Origin: Brachybacterium tyrofermentans
GTDB lineage: Bacteria; Actinomycetota; Actinomycetes; Actinomycetales; Dermabacteraceae
NCBI RefSeq assembly: GCF_014897585.1
Contig: NZ_JABUXW010000001.1
Span: 124,001-188,000 of the forward strand
Direction: 5' to 3'
Length of the DNA stretch: 64,000 nucleotides
The translations under genes were made by a program, and so were the position numbers. The notes below the pieces were generated by a model. That model was not told the DNA's origin, ran no database searches, and saw nothing but the letters and a program-made list of their open reading frames with translations. Positions 52,677 through 61,200 of this stretch are shown in pieces. Position 1 is the first letter of the stretch, and the number at the start of each line of letters is the position of its first letter.

Positions 52677-54283
52677 TCCGCATCCCGGTTCGGGGCTGCG
52701 CGACGCCCTCGGGCGCTGCGCAGCTCGCCGGTGTCCTCGAGGTTCGCGTCGGAACCGGAATCGGTGACCACATGCGCCGCCCCGACGGAGGTGAGGGGCT
52801 CAGCAGGACCGCCTGCCTGTTCGACGTCCACCTCGTCGTCGCTGTCCGGCACCACTGTCGCCGTGTCATAGCCGGTGGCGGCTCCGTAGCCGTACTTGCC
52901 ATAGGAGGCGTACCCGTACTCGGCGTCGCCATAGGCGAGGCGGGTGAAACGGCTGCTGGAGGCGCGGTTCATGACCACGCCGTACACCTTGGCACTGACC
53001 CCCCGGATCGCCTCGACCGATCGGGTCAGGCCGAAGGAGCGGGTCTGCCCGGGCACGGCGACCAGGATCGCGCCGTCGGCATGGCGGGCCAGCAGCTGAG
53101 CGTCGGTCACGGCGAGCACCGGCGGGGCATCGATGATCACGAAGTAGGACCGGGAGAGCTCCTCGATGAGCTCCTTCATGCGGCGCGAACCGAGCAGCTC
53201 GGACGGGTTCGGCGGCACCTGCCCGGCCGGGAGGAGCGACAGCAGCTGCGTGGAGGACGGCTGCACCGCGTCCTCGAGGCTCACCGAGGCGGCGAGCAGC
53301 TGGGACAGGCCCACCGCACCGTCCACCCCGAACTGGTCGGCCACCATCGGGCGGCGCAGGTCGGCATCGATCAGCAGGGTGGGCTGCCCGGCGCGAGCCA
53401 TCACGCGGGCGAGGTTGCCGGCCACGATGGACTTGCCTTCGCCGGGGGCGCTCGAGGTGACCACGATCGAATGCGGAGGTGCGTCCACATCGACGTAGCG
53501 CAGGTTCGTGCGGAGCTTGCGGATGGCCTCGCGGGCCCCGAACGTCTTGGGGTCCGGCAGCGTGCCGTTCTTCGCTCGGCCCAGCTCCTTGACGTCCGGC
53601 AGGGTGCCCAGCAGCGGAAGATCCACTGCCTCGGCGATGTCGTCCGCCGTACGGATCCGCGAATCGTTGCGGTCACGCAGCCAGGCCACGGCGAGCGCGA
53701 TCAGAAGACCGGCAGCGGCCCCTGCGGCCAGGTACTTGAAACGATCCGGGGACTCCGGCGCTCCCGGCAGCACAGCGTTCTGATAGGTGGCCAGCTGCAC
53801 GCTCACGGCGGCGTCCTCGTTCCCACCGGATTCCAGGGTGCGCGCCTCGTCTGCGGTGGCCTCGACCGCAGCGTTGGCGATGTCGGAGGCCTCCTGGGCG
53901 GAGCCCGCGAAGGCCGTCACCGTGATGATCGGGGCGTTCGGGTCCAGCTTCGCCTGCAGGGAGCCGGCGACGGTGTCCGGGCTCGACTGCAGCCCGAGGT
54001 CATCCACGATGGACTGCCCCACCGCACGGGTGTTGAACAGCGGCAGGTAGGACTGCGCCTTGCTGTACTGGAACTGCATGTTCCCGCTGGCCTGCTGGAT
54101 CGGGTTGCCGGCCTCGTCGGTCTGCGAACTCGCGGAGACGTACCCGAGCGCGCTGGCGGAGTACACCTCAGGCTTGCTGAAGGAGAACCCGAAGCCCGCA
54201 GCTGCGCCGAGCGCGACGCCGAGAATGAGCAGGAACAGGTTGCGCAGGAGCAGCCTGAGGAAGTCTTCGATCGTCACCAGCAC
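52673..54283 (-). CDS. BY-kinase / chain-length-determinant (Wzc-like) protein
   Basis: Controls polymer length and export at the membrane, 536 residues. Membrane segment one (about 9-30), Wzz-type external region (about 31-185), membrane segment two (LKYLAAGAAAGLLIALAVAW shortened: YLAAGAAAGLLIALAVAWL) and a cytoplasmic tyrosine kinase with Walker A SSAPGEGKSIVAGN, A' LLIDADLRRP and B FVIIDAPP. The tail contains a Tyr cluster (YGDAEYGYASYGKYGYG) for autophosphorylation. The start among GTG 54283, CTG and GTG 54277 is not fixed; no ribosome site is clear. It is the first gene of the 13-gene operon. Confidence 0.92.
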   Translation of the reverse strand: MLVTIEDFLRLLLRNLFLLILGVALGAAAGFGFSFSKPEVYSASALGYVSASSQTDEAGNPIQQASGNMQFQYSKAQSYLPLFNTRAVGQSIVDDLGLQSSPDTVAGSLQAKLDPNAPIITVTAFAGSAQEASDIANAAVEATADEARTLESGGNEDAAVSVQLATYQNAVLPGAPESPDRFKYLAAGAAAGLLIALAVAWLRDRNDSRIRTADDIAEAVDLPLLGTLPDVKELGRAKNGTLPDPKTFGAREAIRKLRTNLRYVDVDAPPHSIVVTSSAPGEGKSIVAGNLARVMARAGQPTLLIDADLRRPMVADQFGVDGAVGLSQLLAASVSLEDAVQPSSTQLLSLLPAGQVPPNPSELLGSRRMKELIEELSRSYFVIIDAPPVLAVTDAQLLARHADGAILVAVPGQTRSFGLTRSVEAIRGVSAKVYGVVMNRASSSRFTRLAYGDAEYGYASYGKYGYGAATGYDTATVVPDSDDEVDVEQAGGPAEPLTSVGAAHVVTDSGSDANLEDTGELRSARGRRAAPNRDAE

Positions 54284-54528
54284 ACACCGTTCACGACGCA
54301 GGAGGGGGTCCCTGTCATCGTAGGCGAGCGTCGCAGACGTTTGCCCGGATTGTCCTGCGCGCAGGGTCACGACTTGGGCATATGTTCAGGAGCTGAGCCG
54401 CTACTCACGGGTAAGCGGCGGCGGAGTCCCCTCCCTGCCGCCTCCGTCAGGCCCGAGTGCACCGGTAGGCTGCGACTACCCCTCTCGCCGTTGACAGGGA
54501 ACCAAGCGAGCAACAAGAGGGGCATGAC
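54284..54528. promoter_or_regulatory. Divergent promoter region of the BY-kinase operon and a glycosyltransferase
   Basis: A 245-base gap. On the plus strand TAGGCT (54466-54471) is a plausible -10 box about 58 bases before ATG 54529. On the minus strand the operon's promoter is not clear. No gene is seen here. Confidence 0.35.
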
Positions 54529-55725
54529 ATGCCGGGTCCGCTAGTCCGAAAAATCATCATCGCCGATGACGACATTGGAAATCTGGGTGGAATATCCAGT
54601 GCCATTCGCACACTCACCGAAGGCTTTCGCGCTCGCGGCATTTCCGTCGAATATCTATCCCTCCACTCCCCACAGTTCGAGGCGGGGCTGACCGGCAACA
54701 TCTTTGAGGCCAACCGCTTCGAGTCGATGACCGCACACCACCCTCTCGCCAAGGACTACCCCGGAATCCTGGGGGTACGATTGATCGCCAAACGGGCCCT
54801 TACCCCTTTCTGGCTCGCCTATCGCAAGGCACGTCTACGGGAGTATCTCGGCCGACTGGCAAGCACCGACGCCGTAATCTCCATGAAGCCGCGCATCGGG
54901 GTGCTGATCGAATCAGAACTCGCACGGCGCCGCCGCTCCACAAATGATGCACCCTTTCATGCGCACCAGATCCACTACAGTTTCGCCCATTGGTACCGCC
55001 CCCTCCAAGAGGACAATCTCCGCCATGTCACTCGAGGGTGCGATGCGCTCGTCGCACTGTGGCCGACTGAGGCGGAGCAGTTCGGCAATGATCACGAGAT
55101 GCCAGCTGCATCCATCCCCAACGCCATCACGCTTCCCGACGCCGAACACACAGGTCCCGGCCAATCGACGAAAATAGTCTCGTGCATAACCCGACTCTCC
55201 TCCGACAAGCGAGTGGACTTGGCAGTTCAGGCATTCGACCTTGCGCTCGACCAGGCACCGGGATGGTCCTTGCGCATCTACGGGGACGGCCCTGAGCGCC
55301 AGACCGTGGAGAACGCCATAAACACCAGCAGGCACCCCAATGCGTTCAGTCTTGGTGCGCGACTTTCTCCCGAGCAGGTACAAGCGCATCTCGCACATGC
55401 GGACCTCGCGATCCTCACATCGATCGCCGAAGGTCTTCCGATGTCGATCCTGGAAGCAAGTGCTTGGGGCGTTCCGACCGTAGCCACCCCATCGTCGCGC
55501 TCGGTGGCAGACCTCACCTCTGTTCATGGGTACCTCTGTGAGGGAGATTCACTGGAGGCCATCGCCGGAGCGCTACAAAACGCGATGCGGAACGATTCTG
55601 AACGAGCGACCAAATCCCAAAAGTGTCGTCAGCTCGCTAAACAATTCAGCGTGGAAGCAGTGACCGATAAATGGCTGGAGCTTATAGAACGGAAGTCCTT
55701 GCCTGCCGCAGCAGGCAAGGACTAA
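54529..55725 (+). CDS. Family-4 glycosyltransferase of lower GC content
   Basis: A 398-residue GT-B protein: a start KIIIADDDIGNLGGISSAIR, then IVSCITRLSSDKRVDLAVQA, LRIYGDGPERQTVENA and AILTSIAEGLPMSILEASAWG (E-x7-E-type donor site). AGAGGGG precedes ATG 54529 (ATG 54524 is out of frame). Its composition differs from the neighbours: 54601-54660 holds 34 G/C of 60, against 45 of 60 at 56281-56340, so recent transfer is likely. The last codons and stop fall inside a perfect hairpin. Confidence 0.9.
   Translation: MPGPLVRKIIIADDDIGNLGGISSAIRTLTEGFRARGISVEYLSLHSPQFEAGLTGNIFEANRFESMTAHHPLAKDYPGILGVRLIAKRALTPFWLAYRKARLREYLGRLASTDAVISMKPRIGVLIESELARRRRSTNDAPFHAHQIHYSFAHWYRPLQEDNLRHVTRGCDALVALWPTEAEQFGNDHEMPAASIPNAITLPDAEHTGPGQSTKIVSCITRLSSDKRVDLAVQAFDLALDQAPGWSLRIYGDGPERQTVENAINTSRHPNAFSLGARLSPEQVQAHLAHADLAILTSIAEGLPMSILEASAWGVPTVATPSSRSVADLTSVHGYLCEGDSLEAIAGALQNAMRNDSERATKSQKCRQLAKQFSVEAVTDKWLELIERKSLPAAAGKD
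55694..55723 (+). terminator. Perfect 13-bp hairpin spanning the end of a gene
   Basis: AGTCCTTGCCTGC (55694-55706) pairs with GCAGGCAAGGACT (55711-55723), loop CGCA; the stop TAA is at 55723-55725. It encodes SLPAAAGKD and should also terminate or stabilise the transcript. No T-tract follows. Confidence 0.7.
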
Positions 55726-55767
55726 CGCACCCAATAAGCCTTCACCAATCCGAGCGCCGCCGTCGAC

Positions 55768-57519
55768 TCACCGCGGCATATTGCGGATGTTCGTCGCCGC
55801 CATGTCGACCATCTTGCCGACGCCGCCGCCGAGCACGATCTTCGTCGAAGCCTGAGCGAAGCCACGGATCTGCTGGGCGGTGATCTTCGGGGGCATGGAC
55901 AGGGCGTCGGGGTCGGTGACCACGTCGATCAGCATCGGCCCCGGAGTGGCGAGGGCGTCGGCCAGCTGCTTCCTGAGCTTCTTGGGGTCGGTGATGCGCA
56001 CGGAGCCGATGCCCACGCCCTTCGCGATCGCCGCGAAGTCCACCTGCGCGTGGTCGGTGCCGTAATCCGGCAGGCCCTCCACGAGCATCTCGAGCTTGAC
56101 CATGCCGAGGCTGGAGTTGTTGAACACGACGATCTTCATGTTGAGGTCGTGCAGCTTCACCGTGAGCAGCTCACCCATCAGCATGCCGAGCCCGCCGTCG
56201 CCGCTCATCGAGATCACCTGGCGCTGCGGGAACGCCTTCGAGGCGCCGATGGCCTGCGGGAGCGCATTGGCCATGGTGCCGTGGTGCCAGGAGCCGAACA
56301 GCCGGCGCCGCCCGTTGGGCGTGATGTAGCGGGCGCCCCACACGTTGCACATGCCCGTGTCCACGGTGAACACCGCGTCGTCGTCGGCGAGGGAGTCCAG
56401 GGTCGCGGCCACGAACTCGGGATGGATGGGCTTCATGCGCTCCACGTTCTTCGTGTACGCGGAGACCACGCCGGTGAGCGCCTTGTGGTGAGCCTTGAGC
56501 ATCCGGTGCAGGAAGCGATGGCTCTTGGTGCTGGTCAGCAGCGGCAGCACGGCCTGCAGGGTCAGTGCCACGTCGCCGTGGATCGCGAGGTCCAGCGGCA
56601 CCCGCCGGCCCAGCCGGGAGGCCTCCGCGTCGATCTGCACGATCTTCGGCGGGTTCTTCCCGTCGGGCCCGGGCAGGAACTCGCTGTAGGGGAAGTCGGT
56701 GCCCAGCAGGATCACCAGATCCGTCTCGTGCATCGCGTCGTAGCAGGCACCGTAGCCGAGCAGGCCGCTCATGCCCACGTCGTACGGATTGTCGTACTGC
56801 ATGAACTCCTTGCCGCCGAAGGCGTGGCCGATCGGTGCCTTGACCCGCTCGGCGAGCTCGAGCACCTCCTCGCGGGCGTCGCGCACGCCAGCCCCGGTGA
56901 ACAGGGTGACGGTGCCCGCCTCATCGATCAGCTCGGCGAGGCGTCCCACGGGGCCCGCGGCGGGCTGGACCCGTCCGAGGTCCGTGGCGAGCTCCTTGGT
57001 GAGCGGGCCGTCCACCTGCTGGTCGGCGACATCGCCGGGGAGCACGAGCACGGAGACGCCGCTCTTGGCGATCGCGGTCTGCACGGCGATATGGAGCATG
57101 GTCGCGCCGTGGGGGCCGGAGTTGACCATCTCGCAGAAGTGGGAGCACTCCTGGAACAGGATCTCCGGGTGGGTCTCCTGGAAGAAGCCGGTGCCGATCT
57201 TGGCCGAGGGGATGTGGGAGGCGATGGCGAGCACCGGAGCCCCATCGCGGTGCGCGTCGTACAAGCCCTGGATCATGTGGGTGTTGCCAGGGCCGCAGGA
57301 GCCCGCGCACACGGCGAGCTTCCCGGTGAGCCGAGCCTCGGCGCCGGCGGCGAAGGCCCCGGCCTCCTCATTGCGCACATGCACCCACTCGATGCCCTCG
57401 GTGGTGCGCACGGCGTCGACGACGGGGTTCAGGGAATCGCCGACCACCCCGTAGATCCGTTCGACACCGAGGTCACGGAGCTGGGTAACGAGGAGCTGGG
57501 CGAAGGACATGCGGGGCAT
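55768..57519 (-). CDS. poxB: Pyruvate dehydrogenase (quinone) / pyruvate oxidase
   Basis: Thiamine-diphosphate and FAD enzyme of 583 residues that oxidises pyruvate to acetate at the membrane. The N-terminus has GVERIYGVVGDSLNPVVDAV with the catalytic Glu in NEEAGAFAAGAEARLTGK; the thiamine-binding motif is SGDGGLGMLMGE...VVFNN. A C-terminal tail (KITAQQIRGFAQASTKI) could be the lipid-binding end known for PoxB. ATG 57519 has AGGAGG 6 nt upstream. It is convergent with the glycosyltransferase at 54529 and follows no operon. Confidence 0.95.
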   Translation of the reverse strand: MPRMSFAQLLVTQLRDLGVERIYGVVGDSLNPVVDAVRTTEGIEWVHVRNEEAGAFAAGAEARLTGKLAVCAGSCGPGNTHMIQGLYDAHRDGAPVLAIASHIPSAKIGTGFFQETHPEILFQECSHFCEMVNSGPHGATMLHIAVQTAIAKSGVSVLVLPGDVADQQVDGPLTKELATDLGRVQPAAGPVGRLAELIDEAGTVTLFTGAGVRDAREEVLELAERVKAPIGHAFGGKEFMQYDNPYDVGMSGLLGYGACYDAMHETDLVILLGTDFPYSEFLPGPDGKNPPKIVQIDAEASRLGRRVPLDLAIHGDVALTLQAVLPLLTSTKSHRFLHRMLKAHHKALTGVVSAYTKNVERMKPIHPEFVAATLDSLADDDAVFTVDTGMCNVWGARYITPNGRRRLFGSWHHGTMANALPQAIGASKAFPQRQVISMSGDGGLGMLMGELLTVKLHDLNMKIVVFNNSSLGMVKLEMLVEGLPDYGTDHAQVDFAAIAKGVGIGSVRITDPKKLRKQLADALATPGPMLIDVVTDPDALSMPPKITAQQIRGFAQASTKIVLGGGVGKMVDMAATNIRNMPR

Positions 57520-57628
57520 CGGGGACCTCCTGGAGATGAGTCAGCCGGGCGGCACCCGGCACGGGCCAGTCCCCTCGAGCGTAGCCCTGCAAGTGGGCGC
57601 GGCGACGGGCTTCGAGGCAGGAGCCTTC

Positions 57629-58090
57629 TCACCGCCGCCCGGGGCGCTCCACGGCTGCAGCCGCATTCAGGGCCGCGCGCAGCTCGTGAGCGGACGGATT
57701 GCGCAGCACGTCCTCGCCGAGCAGCACGGTGGGCGTGAGCTCGTCGCCGCCGTTCACGGCCCGCACCTGGGCGTTGGCCTGCTCGTCCCGCCACACGTTC
57801 ACCCAGGTCACGCGAGGGTCCGAGCGGATCTGCAGCAGCAGCCGCTCACAGTAGACGCACCCCGGCTTCCACAGCACCACCGCGCATCCCGCGGCGAGGT
57901 CCTCCGCGGCCCGGGGCCATGGTGTGTGGCGGCCGCGCCGAGCGGACCAGAAGGTCAGTCCGAGGACCACGACCACCCCGACCACCCCGGTCAGCACGCC
58001 CGCCCGCAGGTCCTCGAGTCCGAGCACCACGGCGACCACGACGACGCCGCCCAGTCCCACAGCGAGGCTGCTGAGCGTGCGCCGGTCCAT
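57629..58090 (-). CDS. Membrane-bound glutaredoxin-like protein
   Basis: A 153-residue protein. Two hydrophobic helices (about 6-25 and 31-48) precede a glutaredoxin domain with the redox pair CVYC in LWKPGCVYCERLLLQI and the cis-Pro site in GGDELTPTVLLGEDVL. It probably works on membrane-side thiols. The ATG 58090 precedes the regulatory region of the GH101 gene. Confidence 0.85.
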   Translation of the reverse strand: MDRRTLSSLAVGLGGVVVVAVVLGLEDLRAGVLTGVVGVVVVLGLTFWSARRGRHTPWPRAAEDLAAGCAVVLWKPGCVYCERLLLQIRSDPRVTWVNVWRDEQANAQVRAVNGGDELTPTVLLGEDVLRNPSAHELRAALNAAAAVERPGRR

Positions 58091-58133
58091 GGAGCCACCC
58101 TACGACGGGGCAGCGGGACAGCGGTCCGACGAA

Positions 58134-58146
58134 AAACGTTTAGCCT
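58134..58146 (+). promoter_or_regulatory. Promoter and operator-like palindrome of the GH101 gene
   Basis: AAACGTTT (58134-58141) is an 8-base palindrome that runs straight into TAGCCT (58141-58146), a plausible -10 box, about 140 bases before the GH101 start. A LacI-family repressor site is suggested by the AAACGTTT core but not established. Confidence 0.4.
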
Positions 58147-58285
58147 GATGTGCGGGAACCGGCCCCTCGTGGCCCCGGAGCATGCATAGTGGTCAGCGGA
58201 AGCACCTGGAAACGCTCAGAGTCGATCACATCCCGGAGTCGTCCGAGCGGTCCGCCCCCGCCCGTTCCGCCCCCGAAAGGCTCCG

Positions 58286-61200
58286 ATGACGCGCCGATCG
58301 TCCTCCGTCCCCGCGACCGATCCCCAGCAGGATCCCCCGTCCTTCTCCTCTCCGCCCTCCTCGCGTCGGACCGCTCCCCCGCGCGGCCCCCGTCGGCCGG
58401 TGCGAACGCTCGTCCTCGGCGCCGCCGTCACGCTCCTCGCCCCGTTCTCCCTCGCCGCTCCGGCGGGCGCCGACCCCACCTATGTGCCGCTGCCGCAGAG
58501 TGCGATGTCGGTGATGGATGCGGATTCCGTCGAGGAGGGGAACCCCGCCTCGAACGTGCTGGACGGCGACGACTCCACGATGTGGCACACCGCGTGGAGC
58601 GAGAGCGTCGACGAGCTGCCCCACCACCTCTCGGTGCAGGTCTCCGAATCGCCGGTCGAGGTGGCGCGCGTGCGCCTGCAGCCCCGTCAGGACTCGAACG
58701 GCTCCGGCCGCATCGGCGACTACGAGATCCACACCTCCACCGATCCGGAGTGCGCGGACACCGCCTACACCAAGGCCGCCGAGGGCAGCTTCGACGGCGC
58801 CCTGGCCGACGCCACCACGGAGCGCACCATCACCCTGGACTCGCCCGTCGAGGCCAGCTGCGTGAAGGTGGTGTGGATCAGCTCCTGGGGCGGGAAGGCC
58901 GCTGATCCCGAGACGTCCCCGCCGGAGGAGGTCGCCTCCCTCGCCGAGCTCAACGTCGACGTGATCGGCGAGGCGGCCGATCCGGACCCGATCGTCGTGG
59001 ACCCGCCGGAGGGCACCGTCGAGATCACGGACGCGGACCTCACGGTGCGCCTGCACCCCGACTTCCCGCAGGTCGTGGACTACACGCTCGGCGAGGGCAG
59101 CCTCGCCGGCCGCTACGGCGACGCCCGCACCTCCGTGGTGATCGACGACGTCCCCTACGACGTCGAGGTCACCGCTCCCGAGGTCTCCGAGGACGACCTC
59201 AGCGCCACCTACCACCTCACGGTCCCCGCGCTCGAGGGCACGAGCTTCGATGCGGTGATCTCCGTCGAGGACAGCACCATGACGTGGAAGCTCACGAACT
59301 TCGTCGATCCCGCCGGCGCGATCCACCGCCTCTCCATCCCGCGCCTGGACCTCGCCTCCGCCAACGGCACCGAGGCCGGCGCCCAGGTGGTGGGCGCGGA
59401 TCTCTCCGCGGACCGTGACCGCAGCGGCGACCACATCTACGATCTCGCCTCCCTCGACGAGGGCACCGCGCTCGAGGACCCCTCGCACGTGGCGCTGATC
59501 GCCGGTGACCAGCTCGCCGCCGGGTTCGAGACCAACGCGGTCGAGGACAACACGGCCGGCGGCGCGACGGCGGGCCGCGTGCAGACCGACAACTCCCGCT
59601 ACATCGTCGCGCTCGCCCAGGGCGACGGCGCCTCCTACGGCACCGTCTCGCCGGGCACCTTCGTGGTGCGCGGCTCCACCGCGGATCTCGGCCTCGGCGC
59701 CGACGCGGACCCGTTCGTGCGCGTGGCGCTGACCGCCGATGCGAACGACGACGCCGCGCTGGACTGGCAGGACGCCGCGATCGCCGCCCGCGGCGTGCAG
59801 GAGGGTGTCGTGGGCGGGGATGCCGTGAAGAACGAGGTCATCAAGCGGATCCCGTTCAACATCGTCTCCCAGGCCACGCACCCGTTCCTGCGCACGCTGG
59901 ACGACACCAAACGGGTGGCGCTGGCCACCGAGGGCCTGGGCCAGTCGGTCATGCTCAAGGGCTACCAGGCCGAGGGCCACGACTCCGCGCATCCCGACTA
60001 CGCCGGCCACTACAACGAGCGCGCCGGCGGCCTCGCGGACCTCGAGACCCTCGCCGCGGCGGGCGAGGACTGGAACGCGACCTTCGGCGTGCACGTCAAC
60101 GCCACCGAGTCGTACTCCGAGGCCTACGCCTTCTCCGACGACCTGCTCCAGCAGCCGCTGAAGAAGGGCTGGGGCTGGATGAACCAGTCCTATGCGATCG
60201 ACGGCCCGAAGGACCTCGGCACCGGGAACGTGCTGGACCGCTTCCAGGATCTCCGCGACGAGGCTCCCGAGAACCTGACCTTCCTGTACATGGACGTGTA
60301 CTACCCCAACGGCTGGGAGGGCCAGCGCCTCGCGCAGGAGCTGCAGGCGCAGGGCTGGTCGGTCTCCACCGAGTGGGCCGACAAGATGCCGCGTGCCTCG
60401 ACCTGGTCGCACTGGGCGAACGACGAGAACTACGGCGGCTCCACCAACAAGGGCATCAACTCCCAGGTGATCCGGTTCCTCGACAACGACCGCAAGGACA
60501 TCTGGAACCCGGACCCGCTGCTGTCCAACGCGAACGTGCAGGAGTTCGAGGGCTGGACCGGGCATCACGATGCGAACGCCTTCTTCGACACGGTGTGGCA
60601 GCGGAACCTGCCCACCAAGTACATGCAGCAGGCACCGATCATGCAGTGGGGAGACGGCGAGGTGGTGCTCGCCAACGGCACCGTCGCCACGTCGGACGTC
60701 GACTCCGTCGGCGGCACCGAGATCCCCACCGACCGCACCATCACCCACGGCGGCGCGACCGTCTACGAGGGCGGGACGTACCTGCTGCCCTGGTCCGATG
60801 GGGCGGCCGCCGACGGCGGCAGCTCGCAGGACGGCGCCGCCGCAGCGGGCACCGGCGGAAGCGGGGACCGGCTCTACCACTACAACCCCGACGGCGGGAG
60901 GACCACCTGGACCCTCACGCCCGAGTGGGCCGACCAGGGCTCCCTGGTCATGTACCCGCTCACGGACACCGGCCGCGGCGGCCGCATCACCGTGCCGGTC
61001 CGGAAGGGCCAGGTCACCCTCGAGGCGGAGGCGGGCACCGCCTACGTGCTCCACCCGACCTCGGACATGCCCGAGAAGGCCGCCCCGCAATGGGGCCAGG
61101 GCACGCCCGTCTCCGACCCGGGCTTCTTCTCAGGCACCCTCGACGCCTGGTCGCCCGAGGGCGCTGTCGAGATCGAGACGGACGAGAACCGCAACCTCCA

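Noticed and set aside
54491..54496. TTGACA as a -35 box for the glycosyltransferase at 54529
   Set aside because: No -10 sequence lies 16-18 bases downstream before the ribosome site; TAGGCT further upstream fits better.
58226..61090. A 954-codon open frame on the minus strand inside the GH101 gene
   Set aside because: It is an antisense shadow of a GC-rich gene: repetitive Arg/Val/Gly/Ala/His composition, no family motif, and the plus-strand gene has all GH101 signatures.
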